Shown here one piece after another: positions 51,813 through 59,631 of a stretch of DNA of 64,000 nucleotides (its first letter is position 1; the number at the start of each line of letters is the position of its first letter). The notes beneath the pieces are model-generated. The model was not told the DNA's origin and made no database searches. It saw only the letters and a list, made by a program, of their open reading frames with translations. Source of the DNA: Desulfarculus baarsii DSM 2075 (lineage in GTDB: Bacteria; Desulfobacterota; Desulfarculia; Desulfarculales; Desulfarculaceae). Location of the stretch: contig NC_014365.1 in NCBI RefSeq assembly GCF_000143965.1, forward strand, positions 186,001-250,000, given 5' to 3'. The translations under genes and the position numbers were made by a program.

Positions 51813-51964
51813 TTTTTTATTGGCTACTGATATCAATTGATTGCCCCGCTATTTGTCATCCGGTTACACCCCGGCGGGCGCTTTTCACGATTTTTTTGAG
51901 GAAGTTCGATTTCACTTTGCGAGGGTGCGGATTTTTTTGTCCGTATTTTCGCGTGGTTGCATAT

Positions 51965-51980
51965 AGGCATGGCTTTTGCC
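51965..51980 (+). promoter_or_regulatory. Sigma-54 (-24/-12) promoter of the membrane glycosyltransferase
   Basis: AGGCATGGCTTTTGCC: the invariant GG (51966-51967), 10 bases, GC (51978-51979), with GGCA and TTGC matching the consensus. Predicted start near 51991, leaving a ~100-base leader. The gap 51715-52093 holds no gene. The sigma-54 activator gene lies directly on the other side. Confidence 0.75.
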
Positions 51981-52093
51981 TGACTGGCCTGGCGTTGCGG
52001 ACGGCCGTCGGGTAATATTCGCGGCGCGTCGCCCCCCATGGACGCGAATCTACACAGTGAGCCATATACGCTGCGTTGAAGGGATTACGACCG

Positions 52094-53590
52094 ATGCAGG
52101 AAAAGCTGAACGTCAGCCTTCCGGATGCGGATGCGACTGATACTATGGATTTGATGGCCGACGAGGCCGCCAAAGAGGTGACCGATCGAAAATCGCGCGC
52201 CAAGGTCTTGCTGCTAAAGGGCGTCATCGTCACGGCCCTGATCGGCATGCTCACCGGCGGCGTGGTGTTGTGGGACGACATCATGCTGCACATGAAAGGC
52301 TTCGTCTCCACCGATCTGGGCGGCGTCTTTTTCATCCTGGCCAACGTTTCCGGCGCGGTGGGCCTGTTCTCGCTGATCTGGCGGGTGGTCCTGACGCTGA
52401 TGTACAAGTCCGAGGCCCCGTGTTCCGACGACGAGCTGCCCACCATCACCATCGTGGTGCCGGCCTACAACGAGGGCTCCCAGGTGCTCAAGACCCTGCG
52501 CAGCATCGCCGCCAGCGATTATCCGGCCGCCAAGATGCAGCTGATCGCCGTTGACGACGGCTCCAAGGACGACACCTGGCTGTGGATGAAACGGGCCTCC
52601 CGCGAGCTGGGCGAGCGCCTGGACCTGCGCCGCCTCGACCGCAACAGCGGCAAGCGCCGGGCCCTGTACGAAGGCTTCATGAACAGCACCGGCGAGATCC
52701 TCGTCACCATCGACAGCGACTCCGAGATCGCCCCCGACACCCTGCGCCACCTGATCACCCCCTTCGTGCGCGAGGCCCAGGTGGGCTCGGTGGCCGGCAA
52801 CGTGCGCGTGCTCAACGCCCATCGGGGCATGATCCCCAAGATGATGGACGTCAGCTTCACCTTCAGCTTCGATTTCATCCGCGCCAGCCAGAGCCAGGTC
52901 AATACCGTCCTGACCACCCCCGGCGCCCTGTCGGCCTACCGCGACAGCGTGGTGCGGCCCGATCTGGAGGGCTGGCTCAACCAGACCTTCTGCGGCCGGC
53001 CGGCCAACATCGGCGAGGACCGCGCCCTGACCAACCTGGTGCTCAAGGCCGGCTACTTCGTGCGTTTCGCGCGCAAGGCCGTGGTCTACACCGAGGTGCC
53101 CCTGGGCTACAAGGGTCTGTGCCGCATGCTGCTGCGCTGGGCGCGCAGCAACGTGCGCGAGTCGCTGGTCATGGGCCGCTTCGTGTTCACCAACTTCCGC
53201 AAGGGCGGCAAGCTGGGCGGCCGGATCAACTTCCTGCTGCAAGTCTTCGCCATGACCGTGGGCGAGGTGCTCAAGATCAGCGCCGTCTGCACCTTGGTGG
53301 CCTATCCGCTGATCATGGGCGGCAACTTCCTGGTGGGCGCGGCCATGGGCGGCACGGTGCCGGCGCTGTTCTACCTGCTGCGTCACCGCAACAGCAACTG
53401 CCTTTGGGGCTTCCCCTACTGCCTGTTCTGGGTGCTGACCCTGAGCTGGATCAGCCTCTACGCCCTGGTCACGCCCCATCGCTCCAGTTGGCTGACCAGG
53501 GGCCTGACCGAGGAGCACAAGGCCGTGGCCGAGCAGCCCGACCCCTGGACGGTCTCGGTGGCCGCCTCGGCCCGCACCGGCCTGCGCTGA
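52094..53590 (+). CDS. Membrane glycosyltransferase of the NodC/hyaluronan-synthase type (GT2)
   Basis: 498 aa from ATG 52094 (TTG 52076 is in frame). Two N-terminal membrane helices (~43-62, ~78-103), the GT-A domain (TITIVVPAYNEGSQVLKTLR; AVDDGSKDDT; TIDSDSEIAPDTL = DxD; NIGEDRALTN), and the product-binding RW motif MLLRWARSNVRES. Three to four C-terminal helices complete the channel. It should polymerise a beta-linked sugar chain and push it across the inner membrane. Sigma-54 control with the adjacent activator is likely. It is followed by a strong terminator, so it is a single-gene unit. Confidence 0.94.
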   Translation: MQEKLNVSLPDADATDTMDLMADEAAKEVTDRKSRAKVLLLKGVIVTALIGMLTGGVVLWDDIMLHMKGFVSTDLGGVFFILANVSGAVGLFSLIWRVVLTLMYKSEAPCSDDELPTITIVVPAYNEGSQVLKTLRSIAASDYPAAKMQLIAVDDGSKDDTWLWMKRASRELGERLDLRRLDRNSGKRRALYEGFMNSTGEILVTIDSDSEIAPDTLRHLITPFVREAQVGSVAGNVRVLNAHRGMIPKMMDVSFTFSFDFIRASQSQVNTVLTTPGALSAYRDSVVRPDLEGWLNQTFCGRPANIGEDRALTNLVLKAGYFVRFARKAVVYTEVPLGYKGLCRMLLRWARSNVRESLVMGRFVFTNFRKGGKLGGRINFLLQVFAMTVGEVLKISAVCTLVAYPLIMGGNFLVGAAMGGTVPALFYLLRHRNSNCLWGFPYCLFWVLTLSWISLYALVTPHRSSWLTRGLTEEHKAVAEQPDPWTVSVAASARTGLR

Positions 53591-53612
53591 TCGCCAGATA
53601 AGACCGACTTTC

Positions 53613-53660
53613 GGCCCGACGTCCGCGGCTTGCCCGCCGTGACGTCGGGCCGGTTTTTTT
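53613..53660 (+). terminator. Rho-independent terminator after the membrane glycosyltransferase
   Basis: GGCCCGACGTC and GACGTCGGGCC arms (11 bp, perfect) around a 17-base loop, followed by GG and seven T. Confidence 0.88.
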
Positions 53661-53678
53661 GCGCGCGCGCTTCCGCGC

Positions 53679-54683
53679 TCAGCGCTCGGCCAACTGGGCG
53701 AAGGCGACCATGCCGGCCAGGGGCTGGGCGCGCAGCACGGCCTGGACAATGGCCCGGGCCAGGCAATCGGCCATGGCCTGGCCCAGCTCGGTGATGGCCA
53801 GGGCCTGGGGCGAGGCGAAAAAGCCCTCCTGGCGGGGTAGCTCCTTTTGGCCGGTGCCCAGGCAAAAAATCGTGTCGCCGTCGTACATGGTGTGGGCCGG
53901 CCGGATGGCCCTGGCCAGGCCGTCCTGGGCCATCTGGGCCAGTTTTTTGGCCTGGGCCTTGTCGATGGCCGCGTCGGTGGCCACCACGCCGATGGTGGTG
54001 TTCTGGCCGGGTTGACCCGGCGGGGCCTGCGGCAATTGCACGGCGCGGCGGCCTTGGGGGCCGAACTCGCCGTCGAGCTCCCGGCCGATCTCCCAGGGCC
54101 GGCCGCTGGCCGGGTCGATCACCCCGCCCAGGGAGTTGACCGCCACCAGCGCGCCCACGGTCAGGCCCGAAGCCAACACGGCGCTGGCCGTGCCCAGCCC
54201 GCCCTTGATCCCGCCCGACATGGCCCCACAGCCCGCGCCCACCGCGCCCATGGCCACCGGGCCATCGCCGGCCGCCTGGCAGGCCGCCCGGCCCCAGTCC
54301 GCGCCGGTGGGCGGGACGAACGACGCCCCGCGACCCAGGTCGTAAAGCGCCGCCGCCGGCACGATGGGCGCGACCTGGCCGCCCTCCAACGGAAAGCCCC
54401 AGCCTTTTTCGGCCAGCCAGCGCACCACGCCGTCGGCGGCGGCCAGGCCATAGACCGAGCCGCCGCATAGGGCCACGGCGTTGACCACGCGCACCAGATT
54501 TTCCGGCTGGAGCAGGTCGGTCTCGCGGGTGCCGGGGGCCGAGCCCCGCACGTCCACGCCGCCCACCGCGCCTTGGGGGCAGATCACCACGCTGACGCCG
54601 CTGGCCGCGGACAGGTCGTGATGATGGCCCACCAACAGGCCCGCCACGTCGGTGATGGCGTTGTGCCTTCCTGGTTTGATCAT
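53679..54683 (-). CDS. P1-family (DmpA/S58-like) peptidase
   Basis: 334 aa. DmpA-type Ntn-hydrolase: opening ITDVAGLLVGHHHDLSAASG, VDVRGSAPGTRETDLLQPEN, AVALCGGSVYGLAAADGVVR, and the self-cleavage/nucleophile region QNTTIGVVATDAAIDKAQAK with the catalytic Thr. AHTMYDGDTIFCLGTGQKEL follows. The family cuts N-terminal residues from peptides, and several members prefer beta-amino acids. That is notable given the beta-lysine cluster 5 kb away, but there is no direct link. No signal peptide. Confidence 0.9.
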   Translation of the reverse strand: MIKPGRHNAITDVAGLLVGHHHDLSAASGVSVVICPQGAVGGVDVRGSAPGTRETDLLQPENLVRVVNAVALCGGSVYGLAAADGVVRWLAEKGWGFPLEGGQVAPIVPAAALYDLGRGASFVPPTGADWGRAACQAAGDGPVAMGAVGAGCGAMSGGIKGGLGTASAVLASGLTVGALVAVNSLGGVIDPASGRPWEIGRELDGEFGPQGRRAVQLPQAPPGQPGQNTTIGVVATDAAIDKAQAKKLAQMAQDGLARAIRPAHTMYDGDTIFCLGTGQKELPRQEGFFASPQALAITELGQAMADCLARAIVQAVLRAQPLAGMVAFAQLAER

Positions 54684-54790
54684 GCTTCAAGCCTTTTGTT
54701 GGGAATGAGCGTCAAGGCCGCGTCAATCAGCGGCTTTTTTTGGTATAGGCCACTGGCGGCCGGCCGTCAAGGGCCGGGCCCCAAACAACG

Positions 54791-54820
54791 GCGGCCTTCC
54801 CCCGCCAAGGGGAAGGCCGC
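54791..54820 (-). terminator. Terminator-like hairpin after the Pro/Tyr-rich protein gene
   Basis: GCGGCCTTCCCC / GGGGAAGGCCGC, 12 bp perfect with a 6-base loop. Only a weak T-run follows on the minus strand. Confidence 0.5.
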
Positions 54821-54841
54821 GCGTTGGCCGTTTGCCGCGCC

Positions 54842-55183
54842 TCAGTAGCGGGCGCGGCCATAGGGCCCCGGATGATGGTGGGGGCCGGGGCGGTGATAAT
54901 AGCCCGGCGGGCCCCACGGGCGATAATAATAGGGGCGCCGGGGCGGCGGGACCGGCACGTAGTAGGCCGGTGGCGGGTAGGGCGCGTAATAGCCCGGCGG
55001 CGGGCAAGGCGGCGGGGCCGGCACGTAGTAAACCGGCGGCGGCGGAACGTAGGGCCCGGGCAACACCACCGAAAAGCCCCAGCCTCCGCCGATGATCACG
55101 GGCGGGCGATGGGCCTGGGCCGGCGCGGCCGCGCACAGCGCCGTCACGACGGCCAAGGCGCAGCACCACAGGATCTTGGGCAT
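54842..55183 (-). CDS. Secreted Pro/Tyr/Gly-rich small protein
   Basis: 113 aa from ATG 55183. Signal peptide (MPKILWCCALAVVTALCAAA, cut near AQA-HR). The mature part is low-complexity: repeated PPP, YY and PGYY units, and a His-rich end (YYHRPGPHHHPGPYG) that could bind metal. Such proteins are common near ECF sigma/Spy-type stress genes. It follows the Spy-like gene by ~40 bases on the same strand and is likely the last gene of module 2. Function is unknown. Confidence 0.75.
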   Translation of the reverse strand: MPKILWCCALAVVTALCAAAPAQAHRPPVIIGGGWGFSVVLPGPYVPPPPVYYVPAPPPCPPPGYYAPYPPPAYYVPVPPPRRPYYYRPWGPPGYYHRPGPHHHPGPYGRARY

Positions 55184-55224
55184 GACACACGCTCCAGACG
55201 ATGGCCAAAAGCGCGCCGGGCGCG

Positions 55225-55761
55225 TCAATTGGCCGGTTGGTTGAAGTTGCCGGCCGGCTGGCCGTAGCCGTCGCCGGGTTGGTTGAAGCCGCTGGTCGGT
55301 GGACTTGGTTCGGGCTTGGCCGGCGGTCCGGGCTGGCCGGGCTGGGCGCCGCCATAGATGTTGCGCAGCTCGATGAAACGGTCGCGGCCCAGGATCTTGC
55401 GCGCCTCCAGCAAAAAGCGCGACTTGTCCAGCGTCACCTCCGACTGGGCCTGGGCCAGTTGGGTAAACTGCTGGCGGATGGCCTCCTCGTCCAGGGGGTC
55501 TTGGTCGAAGTAGCTGTCGAGGGTGACCCTGGCCTGCTGGATCTGGTTGCGCTGGCTGATGATCTTGCGCCGCAGCTCCAGGTTGAGGTTTTCCAACGAG
55601 TCGATCTCCTCGGGGCTGAGGCTGAGCTGGGCGATGATCTCGGGCGACTGCCACCATTTGTAGAGCTTGTACATGTCGACCCCGCCCTGGGCCGCGGCCG
55701 GGGCGGCGACGGCCAGCGTCAGCAAGGCCGCGGCCAGCGTGACAATGAATTTTTGCGGCAT
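55225..55761 (-). CDS. Spy/CpxP-like periplasmic stress protein (ECF module 2)
   Basis: 178 aa with a signal peptide (1-24, cut AAA-QGG). The helical body has WWQSPEIIAQLSLSPEEIDS and later DKSRFLLEARKILGRDRFIE, the LTPEQ-like repeats of heavy-metal-sensor/Spy proteins. The C-terminal ~40 residues are Pro/Gly/Asn-rich with two NQPG/NQPA-like repeats. Unlike its counterpart in module 1 it is secreted freely rather than membrane-anchored. It lies 24 bases after the anti-sigma gene. Confidence 0.85.
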   Translation of the reverse strand: MPQKFIVTLAAALLTLAVAAPAAAQGGVDMYKLYKWWQSPEIIAQLSLSPEEIDSLENLNLELRRKIISQRNQIQQARVTLDSYFDQDPLDEEAIRQQFTQLAQAQSEVTLDKSRFLLEARKILGRDRFIELRNIYGGAQPGQPGPPAKPEPSPPTSGFNQPGDGYGQPAGNFNQPAN

Positions 55762-55785
55762 GGCGCTTCCCTCCGCGATATGTTG

Positions 55786-56457
55786 CTAGCTCCGTGGCTC
55801 GTCGACATCCGAGACGGCGGCCTCGAAAAACTCCTGGTCGGCCTGACGCATGCCCCCGCTGATGACAAAGCGTTTGAAACGATCAAAGGGCTCCTCGGGC
55901 TGCCAATACATTTCGGTGGGGGCCGAGCGGGTCCACTGGCCGGCCAGGCCGACCAAGTCCAGCGGCTCGTCCAGATCGTCGGCCGGCGGCGCGGCCTGGG
56001 CCAGTGTGGCCGGGGCCGCTGGCGCGGGCCGGGCCGGGGCCTGGGTCGGCTCCATCGGCGGCGCGGCCTGGGCCAACGGGGCCGGGGCTTGCGCCGGCGG
56101 CGCGGCCACGGCCAGCGGGGCCACGGGCGCGGGCTGGCTGGGCGGCTGGAGCGGCGTGGCCAGGTTGAGGGCCACGGCGGCGGCCACGGCGGCGGCGGCC
56201 AGGCCGCGCAAGGGCCACAACCAGCGCTCGGCCTGACGTTTGCGCCGGGCCAGGGCCAGGCGGGGCGGCCGAGGCGGCGCCTTGACCACGCGCGCGGCCG
56301 CCGGGGCCAGCGCGGCCAAATCGGCCGCCAGGGCCTCCACCTGGGCCCGGCAGTAACCGCAGGCCGCCAGATGGGCCCGCACGATCTGCGACGAGCCGTC
56401 TTGGTCCACGGCCGCCCGAATGATCTCGGCCTCGCCGATGTGTTCGGTCGCTCTCAT
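55786..56457 (-). CDS. Membrane anti-sigma factor with zinc finger (module 2)
   Basis: 223 aa from ATG 56457, overlapping the sigma stop by 4 bases. zf-HC2-type opening with His and Cys ligands (VRAHLAACGYCRAQVEALAA), a membrane helix (~82-101, LRGLAAAAVAAAVALNL), then a long Pro/Ala-rich periplasmic stretch (~105-165) and a final acidic segment with EMYWQPEEPFDRFKRF. It should hold the ECF factor at the membrane until a periplasmic signal triggers cleavage. The Pro/Ala spacer may span the peptidoglycan. Confidence 0.85.
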   Translation of the reverse strand: MRATEHIGEAEIIRAAVDQDGSSQIVRAHLAACGYCRAQVEALAADLAALAPAAARVVKAPPRPPRLALARRKRQAERWLWPLRGLAAAAVAAAVALNLATPLQPPSQPAPVAPLAVAAPPAQAPAPLAQAAPPMEPTQAPARPAPAAPATLAQAAPPADDLDEPLDLVGLAGQWTRSAPTEMYWQPEEPFDRFKRFVISGGMRQADQEFFEAAVSDVDEPRS

Positions 56458-57062
56458 GCCTCGCCTCGCAACGCCTTCAGCAGCTCCGGCTTGCCGCGCA
56501 GCTTGGCTACCGCGCGATAAAGCTGTGTTTTAACGGCGCTTTCACTTTTGCCCAACGCCTGCGCCACTTCTTTTATGCCCAGGCCATCCAGAAAATGCAG
56601 CGTGAACGCCTCGCGCTCGCCGCCGGGCAGCCCCCGGCAGAAAGCGGCGATCATCCGCCACAGCTCCTTGCTGGCCACTTCGTCTTCCAACACCGGGCCG
56701 CCGGCGCGGCCGGCCGGGGCCGGCGTCTGCTCGTCATGTTCTTCCAACGGCCGCAGCAAGCGTCGCGCGCCCTGGCGGCGGTGATGGTCGCGCACCAGGT
56801 TGACGGCGATGCTGTAGAGCCAGGCCTTGAAGCAAGAGGCGTCGCGCAACTGGGCCAACCCGTCGAAAGCCTTGATAAAGGCCTCCTGGGCGATGTCCTC
56901 GGCGTCCATGTCCGACTGGGTGCGATAATAAACCATGCGGTAGATATCGCCCCAAAACATGTCCACCAGCTTGTCGAAGGCGAACTCGTCGCCGCCTTTG
57001 GCCTTTTGGGCCAGCGCGACGGCCAGGTCCAGCGACTGCGCGTTGTCGGATTGTGGATTCAC
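56454..57062 (-). CDS. ECF RNA polymerase sigma factor (module 2)
   Basis: 202 aa from GTG 57062. Region 2: FDKLVDMFWGDIYRMVYYRT, DAEDIAQEAFIKAFDGL, CFKAWLYSIAVNLVRDHHRR. Region 4: CRGLPGGEREAFTLHFLDGL and the helix-turn-helix GIKEVAQALGKSESAVKTQL. RpoE-like. First of four genes (sigma, anti-sigma, Spy-like, Pro/Tyr-rich). Autoregulation is expected from the family. Confidence 0.93.
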   Translation of the reverse strand: MNPQSDNAQSLDLAVALAQKAKGGDEFAFDKLVDMFWGDIYRMVYYRTQSDMDAEDIAQEAFIKAFDGLAQLRDASCFKAWLYSIAVNLVRDHHRRQGARRLLRPLEEHDEQTPAPAGRAGGPVLEDEVASKELWRMIAAFCRGLPGGEREAFTLHFLDGLGIKEVAQALGKSESAVKTQLYRAVAKLRGKPELLKALRGEA

Positions 57063-57192
57063 GTCCGAAGGTCGCCTCTTGGTTGTGGCCTCCTCGCCAG
57101 CCTCGCGCGGGCTATGGCCTTTATTCGCGCAGACGTGGGGCGAGCTGATTTTGTCTACAAGTAAATCAGTTTTTTGGCGGAACGCGACTGGT

Positions 57193-57915
57193 TTATTGCT
57201 TGGCGATGGCCTCGTCCAGGATCCACACCGGCTCCTTGACCGGCTGGACCAGGGCGGCGGGCAGGCTTTTGTCGCCGGCGCGGACCCGTTGCAGGGCCTG
57301 GCGCTTGCCCTGGCCCATGACGAAAAACAGCGCCTGACGGGCGGCGTTGAACACCGGCAGCGTCAAGCTCACCCGCGCCACCGGCGGGTCGGCCTGGGGC
57401 GGCGGGCAGACGCCCACGGCCCAACGCCTGGTTTCGTTCAGGGCCGCGTCGCCGGGATAGAGGCTGGCCGTGTGGCCGTCGGCGCCCATGCCCAGGATCA
57501 CCAGGTCGAACACCGGCGGCTCGTCGCCGCTGGCCTGAAAAAATTCGCGCAACAGCGCGTCGTATTGCCGGGCGGCCTCGTCGGGGCCCAATTCACCCTG
57601 GATGCGGTGGACGTTGGCCGCCGGCGGCGTGAAGCCGCCCTCGCACAGGCGCTTGGCCTGGCCGGCGTTGCTGCGGGGGTCATCCAGGGGCACGCAGCGC
57701 TCGTCGCCCCAGAAAAGGTGCACCTGCTCCCAGGGTATCTCGCCCACCTGGGGCGGTTGAACCAGCCTGGCGAACAGTGAAAGCGGCGAGCCGCCGCCGG
57801 GCAGGGCCACCGTGCAGACGCCCCGCGCCTGCGTCGCCTGGCGCACCACCTGAACAACCCGAGAGGCCGACACCCTGATCACCGCCTCGGGAGTGTCGAA
57901 GATCCATTCACCCAA
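57193..57915 (-). CDS. pgl: 6-phosphogluconolactonase
   Basis: 240 aa from TTG 57915, two bases after the zwf stop; the family opening and GAGG site support it. Hydrolyses 6-phosphogluconolactone. Marks: ALPGGGSPLSLFARL, VHLFWGDERCVPLDDPRSNA, DLVILGMGADGHTASLYPGD, and SLTLPVFNAARQALFFVMGQ. Coupled to zwf, the preceding step of the pentose phosphate pathway. Confidence 0.95.
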   Translation of the reverse strand: MGEWIFDTPEAVIRVSASRVVQVVRQATQARGVCTVALPGGGSPLSLFARLVQPPQVGEIPWEQVHLFWGDERCVPLDDPRSNAGQAKRLCEGGFTPPAANVHRIQGELGPDEAARQYDALLREFFQASGDEPPVFDLVILGMGADGHTASLYPGDAALNETRRWAVGVCPPPQADPPVARVSLTLPVFNAARQALFFVMGQGKRQALQRVRAGDKSLPAALVQPVKEPVWILDEAIAKQ

Positions 57916-57917
57916 AA

Positions 57918-59462
57918 TCAGTCCTCGTTCCGGTCGGCCAGCAACGGGGCCACGTCCCGCGCCTGGGGCGGCCCCCAGCCGCCGGCCGGATAGAAATGCA
58001 GCCGCTTGCCGCGGTCGGCGCAGGCCTCGCAGGCCCGCAACAGCGGCTCCAGCCACTGCCAGCACAGCTCCACGCCGTCTTGCCGCCAAAACAATGTATG
58101 ATCGCCCAACATGGCGTCCAGCAGCACTTTTTCGTAGGCGTCGTGCATGGGCTCGCCACCGGCCCGGAAGTCGAAGCCCATGCCCACCGTGCGCAGGCAC
58201 AGCTTGGGGCCGGGCTTTTTGGTCTGGATGCTAAGGGTTATCGTTTCCTCGGGCTGGATGCCCAAGCTCAGGCGATTGCTGGTGATGTGCTCGCCCAGGG
58301 CCTGACGGAACAGCGAGTGGGGCACCTGCTTGAACTGGATGTCGATGCTGGTGCGCTTCTTGGCCAGGCGCTTGCCCGAGCACAGATAAAACGGCACGCC
58401 CTGCCAGCGCCAGTTGTCCACGAAAACGCGCAACGCCGCGAACGTGGGCGTGAGCGACCCAGGCGCCACGCCCGGCTCGTCGCGGTAGGCCACGACTTCC
58501 TGGCCCGCCACCCGGCCGGCGGCGTATTGGCCCAACACCAGCGTCCCGTCCAGATTATCGGCGGGTAGTGGCCGCAAACAGCGGAAAAGCCGGATTTTCT
58601 CGTCACGAACCCGCTCGGCGTCCATGTTGGGCGGGGCCTCGCCGGCCACCAGGGCCAAAAGCTGGAGCATGTGGTTCTGGAACATGTCGCGCAGCACGCC
58701 GGCTTGTTCATAATAGCCGGCCCGATGCTCCACGCCCAGGGTCTCGGCGGCGGTGATGGCCACGAAATCAACGTACTTGCGGTCCCACAGCGGCTCGAAC
58801 ACGGCGTTGGCGAAACGAAAGAGCATTAGGTTCTGCACCGTGTCCTTGGCCAGGTAATGGTCGATGCGAAAGATCTGCTCCTCGGCGAAGCCCTCGGCCA
58901 GGGCCGCGTTCAACTGGCGAGCGCTTTGCAGGTCGTCGCCAAAGGGCTTTTCGACCACCAGGCGCAGCCAGCCGGGGCCGTCGCTTTGGTTCATGCCGGC
59001 GGCGCTCAGGCTGCGGGCCACGTCGGCGTAGAGCTGGGGCGGGATGGCCAGGTTGTAGATGCGGTTGCCGCAGCCGCCGCAGTCGCGGTCGATGACCTCC
59101 AGCCGGTGGCGCAGGGGCGCGAAGCTGGCCGGGTCGTCGTAGGTCAGGGGCTGGTAGAACAACCGCCGGGCAAAGGCGTCCCACCGGGCCAGGTCCAGGC
59201 CGGCCTCGGCCACGGCCTGGGCCATCAGCTCGCGAAATTGGTCGTCGTCGTAGGCGGTGCGGGCGCAACCCACCACGGCCAGGCTCTCTTGCAGGCCGTG
59301 ATTGACGAACAGGTCGTAGAGCGCCGGCATCAGCTTGCGGTGGCACAGGTCGCCCGAGGCGCCGAAGATGACGACCACGCAAGGGTCCGGCGCGCCCTCC
59401 AGATGGCAGCCGACGCCATCTTGGATGATTTGGCCCGCCCATGGCGGCGCACTAGTGGTCAA
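57918..59462 (-). CDS. zwf: Glucose-6-phosphate 1-dehydrogenase
   Basis: 514 aa from TTG 59462, with GGGAGCGA before it. Oxidises glucose-6-phosphate to the lactone with NADP+ or NAD+. Marks: coenzyme loop IFGASGDLCHRKLMPALYDL, VVEKPFGDDLQSARQL, and the active-site RIDHYLAKDTVQNLMLFRFA. First of zwf-pgl; tkt follows the same strand upstream with a terminator between. Confidence 0.97.
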   Translation of the reverse strand: MTTSAPPWAGQIIQDGVGCHLEGAPDPCVVVIFGASGDLCHRKLMPALYDLFVNHGLQESLAVVGCARTAYDDDQFRELMAQAVAEAGLDLARWDAFARRLFYQPLTYDDPASFAPLRHRLEVIDRDCGGCGNRIYNLAIPPQLYADVARSLSAAGMNQSDGPGWLRLVVEKPFGDDLQSARQLNAALAEGFAEEQIFRIDHYLAKDTVQNLMLFRFANAVFEPLWDRKYVDFVAITAAETLGVEHRAGYYEQAGVLRDMFQNHMLQLLALVAGEAPPNMDAERVRDEKIRLFRCLRPLPADNLDGTLVLGQYAAGRVAGQEVVAYRDEPGVAPGSLTPTFAALRVFVDNWRWQGVPFYLCSGKRLAKKRTSIDIQFKQVPHSLFRQALGEHITSNRLSLGIQPEETITLSIQTKKPGPKLCLRTVGMGFDFRAGGEPMHDAYEKVLLDAMLGDHTLFWRQDGVELCWQWLEPLLRACEACADRGKRLHFYPAGGWGPPQARDVAPLLADRNED

Positions 59463-59567
59463 GGCTCGCTCCCGGCCCGCGCTCGCGGCCGTGCCAGCCG
59501 GCGGCGCGCTTGTTGAAAAACCAGCCGACGCATGGTCGGCGTTATGCCATTGTCCTCATTTCGCGGC

Positions 59568-59602
59568 CCAAAAACAAGAGGCGCGTCGGCCAGCGACGCG
59601 CC
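59568..59602 (-). terminator. Rho-independent terminator after tkt
   Basis: On the minus strand GGCGCGTCG / CGACGCGCC, perfect 9 bp with a short loop, followed by TCTTGTTTTTGG. It separates tkt from zwf. Confidence 0.7.
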
Positions 59603-59631
59603 CCATGCGGCAATTTCGCCTTTTCAGGCCG

